From: Aphrocallistes beatrix
Lineage: Eukaryota > Porifera > Hexactinellida > Sceptrulophora > Aphrocallistidae
DNA length: 64,000 nucleotides
Reading direction: 5' to 3'
Assembly: GCA_963281255.1 (NCBI GenBank)
Contig: OY725495.1
Span: 806,001 to 870,000, forward strand
This document shows positions 52,428-62,808 of the stretch, piece by piece. Position numbers and translations under genes: made by a program. The notes beneath the pieces were generated by a model that made no database searches, was not told where the DNA came from, and saw nothing but the letters and a program-made list of their open reading frames with translations. Position 1 is the stretch's first letter. Every line of letters begins with the position of its first letter.

Positions 52428-53564
52428 ATGGAACTGGAGTACGAAACTGATTCCAATTACGAATCTGCTGAAGATGGATCTGAGTACTTTAGTGTGACAG
52501 ATAATAGAGAGGAGACACAGTTCCAGCAATCCAATTGGGATGATGGTGAATTTGTTGATCATGATGATGAAAGTGAAATTAAGATTATTAACGATGGACA
52601 CGATACAATGTTAATTTCAAGACGTTCCATTCGTATAATGGAGAATAGTGGGAAACAGAATCCATCTGTCAGTGTGTTGTGTTCTGAGGAGAAAAGGGAA
52701 CTTACCCAAAAACCAGGAATTCACATTTTTCCAACAATTTCAAAAAAATCCTATCATACCTCATATAGCAGCATTAAAAACATTGGGAAACAGTATCAGT
52801 GTACGACTTGTTCTAAATCATATTCTCATAGTTCATCTCACATTCGTACACATATTGGGAAGAAACCTCATGAATGCCATACTTGTTCTAAACTCTTTCT
52901 TACATCTTCAACTCTTAAAAGACACCTGATTACTCATACTTGTGAAAAGCCGTATAAATGCAATACTTGTCCGAAATCCTTTTCTCAATCAGTACATCTG
53001 AAAGGACACATCCGTATTCATACTGGAGAGAAGCCGTTTAAGTGCATTACTTGTTCCAGATATTTTTTTCAATCCTCAGACCTTAAGAAACACATTCGTA
53101 CACATACTGGAAAGAAGCCTTATGAATGCTTTACTTGTTCTAAATCATTTTGTCTTCGCTCATATCTAAATATACACATTCGTACACATACTGGAGAGAA
53201 ACCGTATCAATGTACTACTTGCTCCAAATCTTTTGTTTCATCTTCACCGCTTAATAGACACATTCGTGTTCATACTGGAGAGAAGCCGTTTAAATGCGTA
53301 ACTTGTTCAAAAACTTTTTCGCAATCTTCACAGCTTAGTAGACACCGTCGTACTCATACTGGTGAGAAACCGTATAAATGCGTAACTTGTTTGAAATCTT
53401 TTTCTCAATCGACACATCTGAAAACACATATTCGTATTCATACTGGCGAGAAGCCGTATAAATGCTCTGTTTGTCCTAAATCCTTCTCCCAGCTCTCAAG
53501 AGTTAAGGAACATACTTTACGCATTCATAGGAAGAGACACGTGGAGAATACCGCCACTATTTAA
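52428..53564 (+). CDS. C2H2 zinc-finger protein, subfamily B, unit 4
   Basis: A 378-residue protein identical to the unit 1 gene (27939) but for residue 5 (Tyr for His). Acidic module 1-50, weak basic patch 65-71, one short finger and eight canonical fingers with the same contacts. DNA identity continues without indels through the 3' flank to the gap at 54440, yet ends abruptly ~20 bases before the ATG: upstream (TACTTACTCAGTAGCG) the copies differ. Such a sharp border is what gene conversion would leave. Intact frame. Confidence 0.93.
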   Translation: MELEYETDSNYESAEDGSEYFSVTDNREETQFQQSNWDDGEFVDHDDESEIKIINDGHDTMLISRRSIRIMENSGKQNPSVSVLCSEEKRELTQKPGIHIFPTISKKSYHTSYSSIKNIGKQYQCTTCSKSYSHSSSHIRTHIGKKPHECHTCSKLFLTSSTLKRHLITHTCEKPYKCNTCPKSFSQSVHLKGHIRIHTGEKPFKCITCSRYFFQSSDLKKHIRTHTGKKPYECFTCSKSFCLRSYLNIHIRTHTGEKPYQCTTCSKSFVSSSPLNRHIRVHTGEKPFKCVTCSKTFSQSSQLSRHRRTHTGEKPYKCVTCLKSFSQSTHLKTHIRIHTGEKPYKCSVCPKSFSQLSRVKEHTLRIHRKRHVENTATI

Positions 53565-54439
53565 ACATGTTGCAGTTCCCCGTATGTATACCAGTATCAG
53601 TTACCGTAGATAGTACAGCTAAATACTTTTAGGTTGTTATTTTTGTTAGTCAGATTAGCTAACAATCTAATCTAATATCTTTATCAAACTAGTACATTTA
53701 ATCATGTTTCTTTCCTTTGCGGCTAACATTATGTTTGCATCAGATCCCCCTCTGGCGTATATCATAATTCCACTACTAAATATACGGCTATATACGTATG
53801 TTCCCGAAGAATGCCAGTTTTAACGCAGTTATACTATGATACATCAAATGCCGTACTTTTGAAGTGCATCACATTCTATTAAAATTTCAGCCTGGTGATA
53901 GAAAGCTGAAATATTAATAGATTGTATCTTTATATGTGGGGAATTACATTACAAAAAACCAATCATTTCACCACCATCAACCGATTGGTCTGAAATTTGC
54001 TGTGCGACAGGGCACTGATATGTCTTTACTTTTGTGAAAATTTCAGATCAATCGGTCATGTGGTTTTTGAGTTATAACGTCACAAATTTTTGAATTTTTG
54101 CTGTTTGACCAAGGATTTTCACAATGGGAAAATCACCATCCCATTTTAAACTCGAATAACTCGAAAAATATTCATCAAATTCTTTCATAAATTGCAATAC
54201 TTATGTTTTTACATATGGAGAATACGAAAAACTTGAGTAAATTAAGTTTTGAGTTCCTTTTCTTTGTGAAAACTGGAACTGAAACCAACTCCCGAAGCAA
54301 ACCGGAACTATGACGTAACAAAACTGTATATTTTGGAAACTGTTTTATTTTTGGATATTTTACTGTTTATATTCATAATTCATTGTATAAAAAAGTTAAT
54401 TTGGTTTCCATATGTTCTCTTTGAGTTATTCACATTTTT
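53565..54439. repeat. 3' flank and left arm of large palindrome, unit 4
   Basis: Colinear with 29076-29950. From about 53930 it is complementary to 55670-56180 (right arm). Confidence 0.85.
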
Positions 54440-54639
54440 NNNNNNNNNNNNNNNNNNNNNNNNNNNNNNNNNNNNNNNNNNNNNNNNNNNNNNNNNNNNN
54501 NNNNNNNNNNNNNNNNNNNNNNNNNNNNNNNNNNNNNNNNNNNNNNNNNNNNNNNNNNNNNNNNNNNNNNNNNNNNNNNNNNNNNNNNNNNNNNNNNNNN
54601 NNNNNNNNNNNNNNNNNNNNNNNNNNNNNNNNNNNNNNN
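54440..54639. other. Assembly gap (200 N)
   Basis: 200 N placeholder within the interior of the large palindrome. Confidence 0.98.
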
Positions 54640-56180
54640 CGAAAAATTTGGAATTTTTTCATGGAATGTTGGTCTATTCCAGTGTTGCTATGGAAACGTG
54701 TTTTGGTCAATTGGGGTTATATCTTGAAAACTGCAATGGCTACACATTCAAATGTAATTCCATTTGATTGCGAATATATTACTTCCTATTAAGTGATAAT
54801 ATAATTTCGACCTCTAAATTCAATAGTTTATGAGATATTCGACAATGTACCATATTGGTCACATTTGATAATTTTTCGTATTAACCCAATCACATCTCAG
54901 TTCTATGCGAAAAATTTTACAATAAAAACACTTAGAAGTGCCCCTAAACGGCCTCTGAAAATGACCAAATTTGTCACAAATATAACCTATTCCGCAACCA
55001 TATGGTGACTAATCAAATTTTTAACAACGGATATGGGTACTTTGACACCATATTTATATATGCTGATAATACATTCTTAAGCTCTATTGTGCTTTGTAAA
55101 TGATTTAAGGCAGCTCATGTATTAGTTCAACGGTCTTCCTCCGCATCCCTAGTCCCAAATCCGCAAGTTACTGTGAGGCCTTATATACAGTAGGCTATGA
55201 TGCTGGTAATACATTTCGAAGCTCTATTCTGCGTTGTTCATGATTTTTGGCAGATCATGTATTTGATCAACCATCTTCGACCGCATCCCTGGTCCATTTT
55301 TGAGATTTAGATGGAAGCCCTTATATACAGAGTGCTATGGTCGGACTAAATATCGGATTGTTTAGCAAATATTAGTCCTCTAAAATTAACTTTTCAACTC
55401 ATTATTGACATTTATTGCATTCCTATTACATAGCAACAACAGCATTGCACTGTTTATGTTTAGTCTGTCTGCGGTCAAATATACAACAGACTTATAATTC
55501 CGAATGCACATATCAATAGCAGAATGTTGTAAGAATGAGTGATATTATAGAGGAAGACATAAAAGCATTTTCAAAATTGCAGAAATTGAGAGTTGTCAGG
55601 TCAATTTTATATTTTTACAAAAGGCATAAAATTTTAAGTTATACGTATATAGAAAGCGTTTACAGGTACAAAAATGTGAATAACTCAAAGAGAACATATG
55701 GAAACCAAATTAACTTTTTTATACAATGAATTATGAATATAAACAGTAAAATATCCAAAAATAAAACAGTTTCCAAAATATACAGTTTTGTTACGTCATA
55801 GTTCCGGTTTGCTTCGGGAGTTGGTTTCAGTTCCAGTTTTCACAAAGAAAAGGAACTCAAAACTTAATTTACTCAAGTTTTTCGTATTCTCCATATGTAA
55901 AAACATAAGTATTGCAATTTATGAAAGAATTTGATGAATATTTTTCGAGTTATTCGAGTTTAAAATGGGATGGTGATTTTCCCATTGTGAAAATCCTTGG
56001 TCAAACAGCAAAAATTCAAAAATTTGTGACGTTATAACTCAAAAACCACATGACCGATTGATCTGAAATTTTCACAAAAGTAAAGACATATCAGTGCCCT
56101 GTCGCACAGCAAATTTCAGACCAATCGGTTGATGGTGGTGAAATGACTGGTTGATTTGACATGGAATTCCCCATACCTAA
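54640..56180. mobile_element. Interior and right arm of large palindromic element
   Basis: 54640-55198 is a long family-1 repeat (CGAAAAATTTGG..., ending CAGTAGGCTATG), 55199-55345 its variant. 55106-56164 is an exact-looking inverted copy of 29456-30514. The last ~510 bases pair with 53930-54439. A 64-codon ORF at 55535-55729 equals that at 29891. With the gap the element spans at least 2.2 kb. Right end near AATTCCCCATACC. Confidence 0.85.
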
Positions 56181-57042
56181 ATGGCTGAGTTATAATCGAA
56201 AAATCAAAAACTGACATTTCTAATTATAAAAAGTTAACAATGACTTCATAATTCCATGATGAGTCGACATTTTCGCCTGAGATCAGAACTTAGTGGGGCC
56301 ATTGCCAAAAAACTTCAACATGCCAAAAATCAGTTTTCTGTGCAAGGTAGTGTTTACAAAATTGAAAGGGACTATTAGTATATTGGTTTTTTTTCGTAGA
56401 AACCAATATACTAATAGTCCTTTTCAATTTTATAATTAACTAATAGTTAGTAACACCAACATTTTACACAGGATATACCCAATATACTAATTGACGAAAT
56501 TACAGTTCGAATCGGATTTTTATAAAGGCTCTATTATATAATCTCCCTTATCACCAAAGGCCTTATATCCATCATAACAACTACAGCCATTTCAGAGCTG
56601 ACACATGTAGTTACTCAATTTCTCAACCCTTAAGTCTATTTCACGATTAATACAGACATATATATTATTGTTAATTGTCGAATAACGTGAATTTGTTTTG
56701 TTAAATAATGCAATTTACCCGAATAAAACACACAAAAATTGTAAAATTAACGCACTTTCCAATAATCCTGATAGAAACACGGAGGAGGGTGTCTAAATCA
56801 GATAATTTTGTGTTACGTAACGAATATATATAACTTCCCTAAATATCCGGATATCCGACTAATTACGATCCGGATACCTGATAGATGTAATAACTTTACT
56901 TTCCGGATATTACTATCCGGATTCCAAACCTAACACTAGTTTGAAAGAACCCCAAATAAGGCGAGTGAAACCCTGTGTCATAGGTAAACTGTTTATTGAA
57001 GTAGTATCTAGTTTTATGAACGTTATCCCATAGATCTATCCG
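56181..57042. other. Intergenic with strong hairpin
   Basis: A hairpin at 56358-56431: AAAATTGAAAGGGACTATTA pairs with TAATAGTCCTTTTCAATTTT around a ~11-base loop, continuing through GTATATTGGTTT / AAACCAATATAC. Then CCGGATA phrases repeat at 56847-56925. No gene. Confidence 0.65.
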
Positions 57043-58050
57043 ATGTTAAGTAGAATCATCGTCTTTATAATTGTGTCATTTCGCGTTGTACTATTCCTGG
57101 TCTTGGCACTGGTCTACTTTATCACACACCCTTCAGAATGGTTCCCTCGCCCGGAGACATCCATCGTGCCTCCCTGTTTGAATGATCCCGCCTATGGGAA
57201 ACACTGCTACATCTCCGTGAATGGAATACAGCTGCACTACGTTATAAGCGGACCTGAAGACGGACCGTTAATCCTGATGCTACACGGGGTTTTTGAGTTC
57301 TGGTACTCCTGGCGCTTCCAAATTAAAGAATTCTCTCGGAATTACAGAGTCGTGGCTCTTGACCTACCTGGTTATGGATATAGCGAAAAACCCAAGGAAT
57401 ACACTCACTATTCTATTTCTCAATTAACAAGCGACGTTACGGATTTTATCGCCGCACTCGGCCATAATAAATGCATTCTCATAGGACAGAGCCTAGGCGC
57501 AGTTATCGGCTGGAATGCAGTCAGGTCCAGACCAGATTTATTCTCGCATTTTGTTGTATTAGCTGGAACTGATTCTACAGCAGTGAGACAATCCCGATTT
57601 TCCATAAGAACCAAGTGCAAGTTCTGGTTCCTGTATGCCTTCCGCTTGCCTTGGATTCCTGAGTATATGATACGGCGTAATCGATTTCAATCGATTACTT
57701 ATATGTACCGCAGCAAGTGGGACGGACTTACAAATCAGGAAAATATGACAGGTGAAGACTTGGATGCTCATTTAGCAATGTTTAAGCAAGAATATGCACT
57801 CACTCCTGTATTCAACTTCTATCGCTGTAATATTCCGAGCAGAGTAGTGCCTAATAGGGAAAGAATCACTGTTCCGACTTTAATTTTGTGGGCGGAGAAT
57901 GACAGAATTCTTACAAAGGAAATTGCAGAGGAGTGCACCACTACAGTAAACCGGTTTGAGCTTAGATACCTCCCATGCAGCCATTGGGTGCAGCAAGACA
58001 TGCCACGAGATGTGAATGAGTCTATAAGAAACTTCTTAGCAGCTATCTAA
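57043..58050 (+). CDS. Alpha/beta hydrolase, EPHX-like, with Ser nucleophile
   Basis: A 335-residue protein. Residues 5-28 are an N-terminal membrane anchor, as in EPHX3/EPHX4-type epoxide hydrolases. HGVFEFWYSWRFQ (81-93) matches the HGFPEFWYSWR oxyanion motif but lacks the Pro. The nucleophile elbow is GQSLGA (148-153): Ser150 replaces the Asp of GHDWGG. The lid includes FNFYR (257-261), keeping a Tyr where epoxide hydrolases bind the epoxide oxygen. Asp287 (WAENDRI) and His314 (CSHWVQQD) complete a Ser-Asp-His triad. Membrane-bound serine hydrolase (esterase-like) activity is thus more likely than epoxide hydrolysis. Single ATG at 57043, no introns, AATAAA at 58205. No other copy in the window. 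Confidence 0.93.
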   Translation: MLSRIIVFIIVSFRVVLFLVLALVYFITHPSEWFPRPETSIVPPCLNDPAYGKHCYISVNGIQLHYVISGPEDGPLILMLHGVFEFWYSWRFQIKEFSRNYRVVALDLPGYGYSEKPKEYTHYSISQLTSDVTDFIAALGHNKCILIGQSLGAVIGWNAVRSRPDLFSHFVVLAGTDSTAVRQSRFSIRTKCKFWFLYAFRLPWIPEYMIRRNRFQSITYMYRSKWDGLTNQENMTGEDLDAHLAMFKQEYALTPVFNFYRCNIPSRVVPNRERITVPTLILWAENDRILTKEIAEECTTTVNRFELRYLPCSHWVQQDMPRDVNESIRNFLAAI

Positions 58051-58377
58051 CCGAGTTTACGGTTGGAGCTCAGAGGAATGGAGAATTCGTGTATTTTGAA
58101 ACTTATTCTGGTGTTTTCTGATTATTTTGTTTATTTTAGAGAAATTTGCTTCAAATCAGTTTAAATTAAACGAATTTAGGAATTTTTACACTATTTTTTC
58201 TTTAAATAAAGGGCAATTATAGTTTAAAATTTGATGTTTTAAAAACTCGGAAATGCCAACATACCGATACGGTTGACGTAGCACATCTCCCCAAAGTGAT
58301 TTGGCCATTGCCCATACTATAGTTTGTACCAAACAAAAGTGATATGATCATTCCCACACCGAATAATAAAGAAATGC
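58051..58377. terminator. 3' flank of the hydrolase gene
   Basis: Poly(A) signal AATAAA at 58205-58210, about 155 bases after the stop. Nothing else recognised. Confidence 0.5.
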
Positions 58378-58968
58378 GGCGGCCATGGCTAGGCTTGTCA
58401 AAAGGTCAGGTCATGACCTGATCTGACCTGACCTTTGAGTGATCTGAACCCATTTTCATGGTTTTATTGACCTATTCTGAACCCCTTGAGGTGACCTTTT
58501 CAGGTCATATCCAGGTAAACAATAAACCGGGAAAAATTATATTTGATTGGTTCCCTGTATCAATCTCATCATAACACATAAGGTAAATTCTAAGCGTATT
58601 CAATACTTTTGTCAATCAATTTCAACAGATTCCATAGTGAATCCAGCTAATACGTACTAGTAAATGAGAAAAGTTATAAATTTTCGACATTTATACAGTA
58701 ATTACGAATGCCAGTCAAATTGTACCCTTTACAACTTGTACCACAGACCAACTCGTCCCAAGTACCAACTTGTTTCCTAATTTGCAGGGAAATTTTTGAC
58801 TTTTAATATTTAGATATCAAATCGATCAAAAAAATAGGGACGAGTTGATTGGTCCCCTTAATTACTATGTAATAATGAAATTCTAAAGATCTACCCGCAA
58901 GTATTTTCCAATATGAACTGACCTGACCTTCACATTGGTGAACTTTGACAAGCCTGGCCATGGCCGCC
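58378..58968. mobile_element. 591-bp element with GGCGGCCATGG ends
   Basis: GGCGGCCATGGCTAGGCTTG on the left and the complement of GGCGGCCATGGCCAGGCTTG on the right; complementarity extends to TGTCAAA. Inside each end lies a cluster of CAGGTCA / TGACCTGACC repeats (58405-58515 and 58918-58932). No ORF. Confidence 0.8.
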
Positions 58969-59143
58969 ACACTTTGTCGTTTCTCTTTAGGAACTGTACT
59001 AAAATGTGTGCATATTTTTCATTATTGCTGGGTATTGGTCATTAGTACTTTTCAATTCTTCATTTATTAGCAATTGTGTGATACGTCGGAAGATATAATA
59101 TTCCCGGTATGTATACGTACATATGACTGTTTATAAGGTGTTA
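58969..59143. other. Short intergenic
   Basis: Nothing recognised. Confidence 0.4.
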
Positions 59144-60222
59144 CATGGCCTACATAATATACGGCTATATATGTCACCGAGGAGGCCATGAAACGAAGAG
59201 GCCAGTTTAACACAGTCAAAATTTAATTAAATCGATAGATCAATAACCGCTTCCGATAGACATTTGAAATGTATTACGTATTACCATATACAAACATTAT
59301 ATCAGAGTATCCAATTCCGCTGTCAAAAATTTGATATGTCATCATGTGATTCCGCAATAGGCTCTTTTTAGATCGGAAACTGTTGCTGTTATCTGCATTT
59401 CTAATGCTTGATTTTTTGATAGAGCAACAATAGGAAGATCTCAAGCCAAAAATCTGAAAATTTTAGTTGGAATATCTATGCATTCCTCAGTTGCTATGTA
59501 AACAAAAAATTGCATGTTTAAGCCATAACTCGAAAAGTATAGATCGTAGACACTAAGAAATTATACTATTTAATCCGTAAGCTATTACTTCCTATATAAG
59601 AATAATACTATTCACATGTTTATTTTCAATATGTTCTGAGTTATCTAGGATTTTATCACGATCTATAGAGAAGTAATGAGATGTGACAAAATCCTAGATA
59701 ACTCAGAAAATATTGAAAATAGACATATGAATAGTATCATTCTCATATAGGAAGTAATAGCTTACGGATTAAATGGTATACTTTCTTGGTGTCTACGATC
59801 TATACTTTTCGAGTTATGCCTTAAACATGCAATTTTTTGTTTCCATAGCAACTGAGGAATTTATAGACATTCCAGCTAAAATTTTAAGATTTTATGGCTT
59901 GAGGTCTTCCTATTGTTGCTCTATCAAAAAATCACATTAGAAATGCAGATAACGATGTTTAATATGAGCTAGAACAGCAACATTTTCCGCTCTAAAAAGA
60001 GCCTATTGCAGAATCACATGATGACATATCAAATTTTTGACAGCGGAATTGGATACTCTGATATAATGTTTGTATATGGTAATACGTAATACATTTCAAA
60101 TGTCTATCGGAAGCGGTTATTGATTTATCGATTTAATTAAATTTTGACTTTGTTAAAACTGGTCTCTTCGTTTTATGGCCTTCTCGGTGACATATATATA
60201 GCCGTATATTAAGTAGGCCATG
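59144..60222. mobile_element. 1.08-kb near-perfect palindrome
   Basis: CATGGCCTACATAATATACG on the left and CGTATATTAAGTAGGCCATG on the right. The ~515-bp arms stay complementary throughout (CAGTCAAAATTTAATTAAAT / ATTTAATTAAATTTTGACT; GTTATCTAGGATTTT / AAAATCCTAGATAAC) to a loop at about 59660-59682. A further end-like CATGGCCTGCTTAATATATG lies just outside at 60231. Ends resemble family 1 (CATAGCCTACTGTATATAAG), so the families may be related. No ORF. Confidence 0.92.
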
Positions 60223-60929
60223 GGTATCATCCATGGCCTGCTTAATATATGGCTATATGAGTGGACGGGAGGAAAGAGAGCACTTTTGCTTGCAATCTGC
60301 TTGAGAGATGAAGCTTAAACGCCACTGTAAACAAATTCCTTGCACCTGATTCTGATTGCAAAAATGACAATAATTATATTATATGCGGTAGCTAAATATT
60401 GATGCGGGCGGTGGAGCTGAACAAGTTTCAAACTAACAATGGCCTAAAATCATAATATAAGAAATGGTATTATGCACTTGTAATTCAAAGTTTAAACTAT
60501 TATGATAGATAATGTGAGAATGATACTCAAAAATTCATCAGTTTTTACTGCCAGATAGTATATAATCATTATTGTCATTATTGCAATTAGTATCATCACA
60601 TTATATTCCAGGTACAGGAAATTATTAGATACTTGTGGTTAGGTTATACAGTAGATCGATATATTAACGGTTTTGAGAGTCCAATGTACCAATTAGTTGT
60701 TTCTTTAAAATTCCGTACCCCTTAAGGTCTCTTTTGGAGTTAAGTTTCTAGGAAATAAGTTTCTATTAACAGTGGCCTAAAGTGTACAAATCAATACTAC
60801 GTATATTGATCCAAGTCCATTTCAGATCCTCAAAAAAAAGGTGTGATATTCTAATTCTAATGACTTATATTTAGTGGCATTATGCTCCTTCGTACTAGTT
60901 AATTCAGTAAATTAAAATAAAGAATTCGA
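60223..60929. other. Intergenic upstream of last zinc-finger gene
   Basis: No gene. The last ~70 bases are the subfamily A leader (TCGTACTAGTTAATTCAGTA, AATAAAGAATTCGA). Confidence 0.5.
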
Positions 60930-62381
60930 ATGGAAACGGATACCGATACTGATTCAGACTTCGAATCAGTTGAAGAGGGATCTGAGTACTTTAGTGTGAC
61001 AGATGGAGATGAGATGCAGTTAGACTGGGATGGTGAAGATTATGTTGATTATGATGAACAAAGCGGAGATAGAAGTGTTGGTGATGGAAATATTCCTGTG
61101 AAAACCTTTTCTAGTAAGAATGCATCTAGACGTTCTAATCGTATCAGGATTAAGAAGAGAAAAGAGGCTCTACCTCTTGTGAATACAATGTACTTTGAAC
61201 GGTTGAAAAGGACTAAAGTGGGAAAAATTAAAATCTACGAAAGTCATACTAATTCTAAAAGTTATTCTGAACCCTCGAGAATACACCGCCCCATTCATAC
61301 TAGAAAAATATCCCATAACTGTTCGATATGTTCTAAATCATTTTATAGTGCCTCACATCTTGAAGTACACATTCGTACTCATACGGAAGAAAAGCCCCAT
61401 AAATGTTCTACTTGTTCCCAATCGTTTTCACAAACTGGATACCTCAACCAACACATGCGTATCCATACAGGAGAGAAGCCGTATCAATGCCTTACTTGTT
61501 CTAAATCCTTCTCTCGTTTATTTAATCTTAAAAGTACACATTCGAGTTCACACAGGTGAAAAGCCATATCAATGCGTTACTTGTTCTAAATCTTATATGA
61601 CTTCCTCAGATCTTAATCGACACGTTCGTACTCACACTGGAGAGAGACCCTTTGTATGTCCGACTTGCCACAAACAATACGGTGAAGGATCATCTCTTAA
61701 TCGACACATTCATACTCATACTGGAGAGAAACCTTATGAATGTTTGACTTGTTCTAAATCTTTTTTTACTTCCTCCTATCTTAAAAGTCACATTCGAATT
61801 CATACTGGACAGAATCCCTATGATTGCACTACTTGTTCTAAATCTTTCCTTTTTCCATCTAGTCTTAAGACACATATACGAGTTCATACAGGAGATAAAC
61901 CATATCAATGCACTACTTTTTAATCTTATATAACTTCTTATATGACGTTTTAAATCTTATATGACTTCCTCCGATCTTAATCGACACGTTCGTACTCACA
62001 CTGGAGAGAGACCCTATGAATGCTTGACATGTTTTAAATCTTTTATTAGTTCCTCCGATCTTAAAAGGCACATCCGTATTCACACTGGAAAGAAACCCTA
62101 TGAATGTCCAACTTGCCACAAACAATACGGTGCGGGATCATCTCTTAATCGACACATTCATACTCATACTGGAGAGAAACCTTATGATGTTTGACTTGCT
62201 CTAAATCTTTTTTTACTTCCTCCAATCTTAAAAGGCACATTCATCTCATACTGGACAAAAATCCTATGATTGCACTACTTGTTCTAAATCCTTCCTTCAA
62301 CTCTCAAATTCTAAGATACATTTTGCATCCATGCATAGTGGAGATAAACAGACAATCCCTCAACTATTCATAATCTTATAA
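60930..62381 (+). pseudogene. C2H2 zinc-finger gene, subfamily A, frameshifted
   Basis: Begins METDTDTDSDFESVEEGSEY with a shorter, diverged acidic module (DGDEMQLDWDGEDYVDYDEQ) and a strong basic patch RRSNRIRIKKRKE. Two fingers are whole; within the third an extra T near 61532 (AAAAGTACACATTCG) shifts the frame, ending at 61559. Fingers 4-7 are open in the next frame (YQCVTCSKSYMTSSDLNRHV; CPTCHKQYGEGSSLNRHIHT) until TAA at 61921. A ~40-base AT-slippage region follows, then a duplicated finger block 61957-62190 and more breaks. The last finger ends near 62381. The internal duplication has finger pairs with CHKQYG in both copies. Confidence 0.85.
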
Positions 62382-62742
62382 CTTTCCATATTTAGAATAT
62401 CATGAATCATTTGCGATTTTGATTCTTGTTAGTATTTTAAGAAATATTTTACATATGTAAATTCGCTTATTTGCAATGGTTAGGTAAAAATACATTTGTA
62501 TATTCCCATTGTACTTGTACTTGTCCTCGAGGACAAATTACTACTGTAGGGTCTAAATAAAAATCAAACAAACAAAGGTCTAGATAAAAATTTTTAAATA
62601 AAAAATTTTAAAAATTTTGGCAAGAAACTTGTTGGAATTTGTTGTGTGCAATTAGCACAAAAATATCCTTTGGATGACTTTTTTCGTATAGTTATTGCCC
62701 ACATTGTTGGATAACTTAGTTGTATTTTACATACTGCTTCAG
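62382..62742. other. Intergenic with possible retroelement tail
   Basis: 62505-62580 reads TTGTACTTGTACTTGTCCTC, GAGGACAAATTACT, then GGGTCTAAATAAAAATCAAA and AAACAAAG. This resembles the 3' tail of a non-LTR element. No coding part is attached. Confidence 0.35.
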
Positions 62743-62808
62743 GCATAACCTACTATATATAAGGCCTCAGAGTAACTTGACTAGGGATGCGTTAGAAGAT
62801 GGTTGAAC
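62743..62808 (-). repeat. Family-1 end, interrupted by foldback insertion
   Basis: CATAACCTACTATATATAAG to GATGGTTGAAC is the family-1 terminus. Family 1 resumes at 63398 with GGTTGAACTAATACATGAGC. Confidence 0.85.

Noticed and set aside
55535-55729. Conserved 64-residue protein, because the same ORF appears at 29891-30085
   Set aside because: The surrounding DNA is identical too, so conservation of the ORF is not independent evidence. Kept only as a low-confidence ORF.
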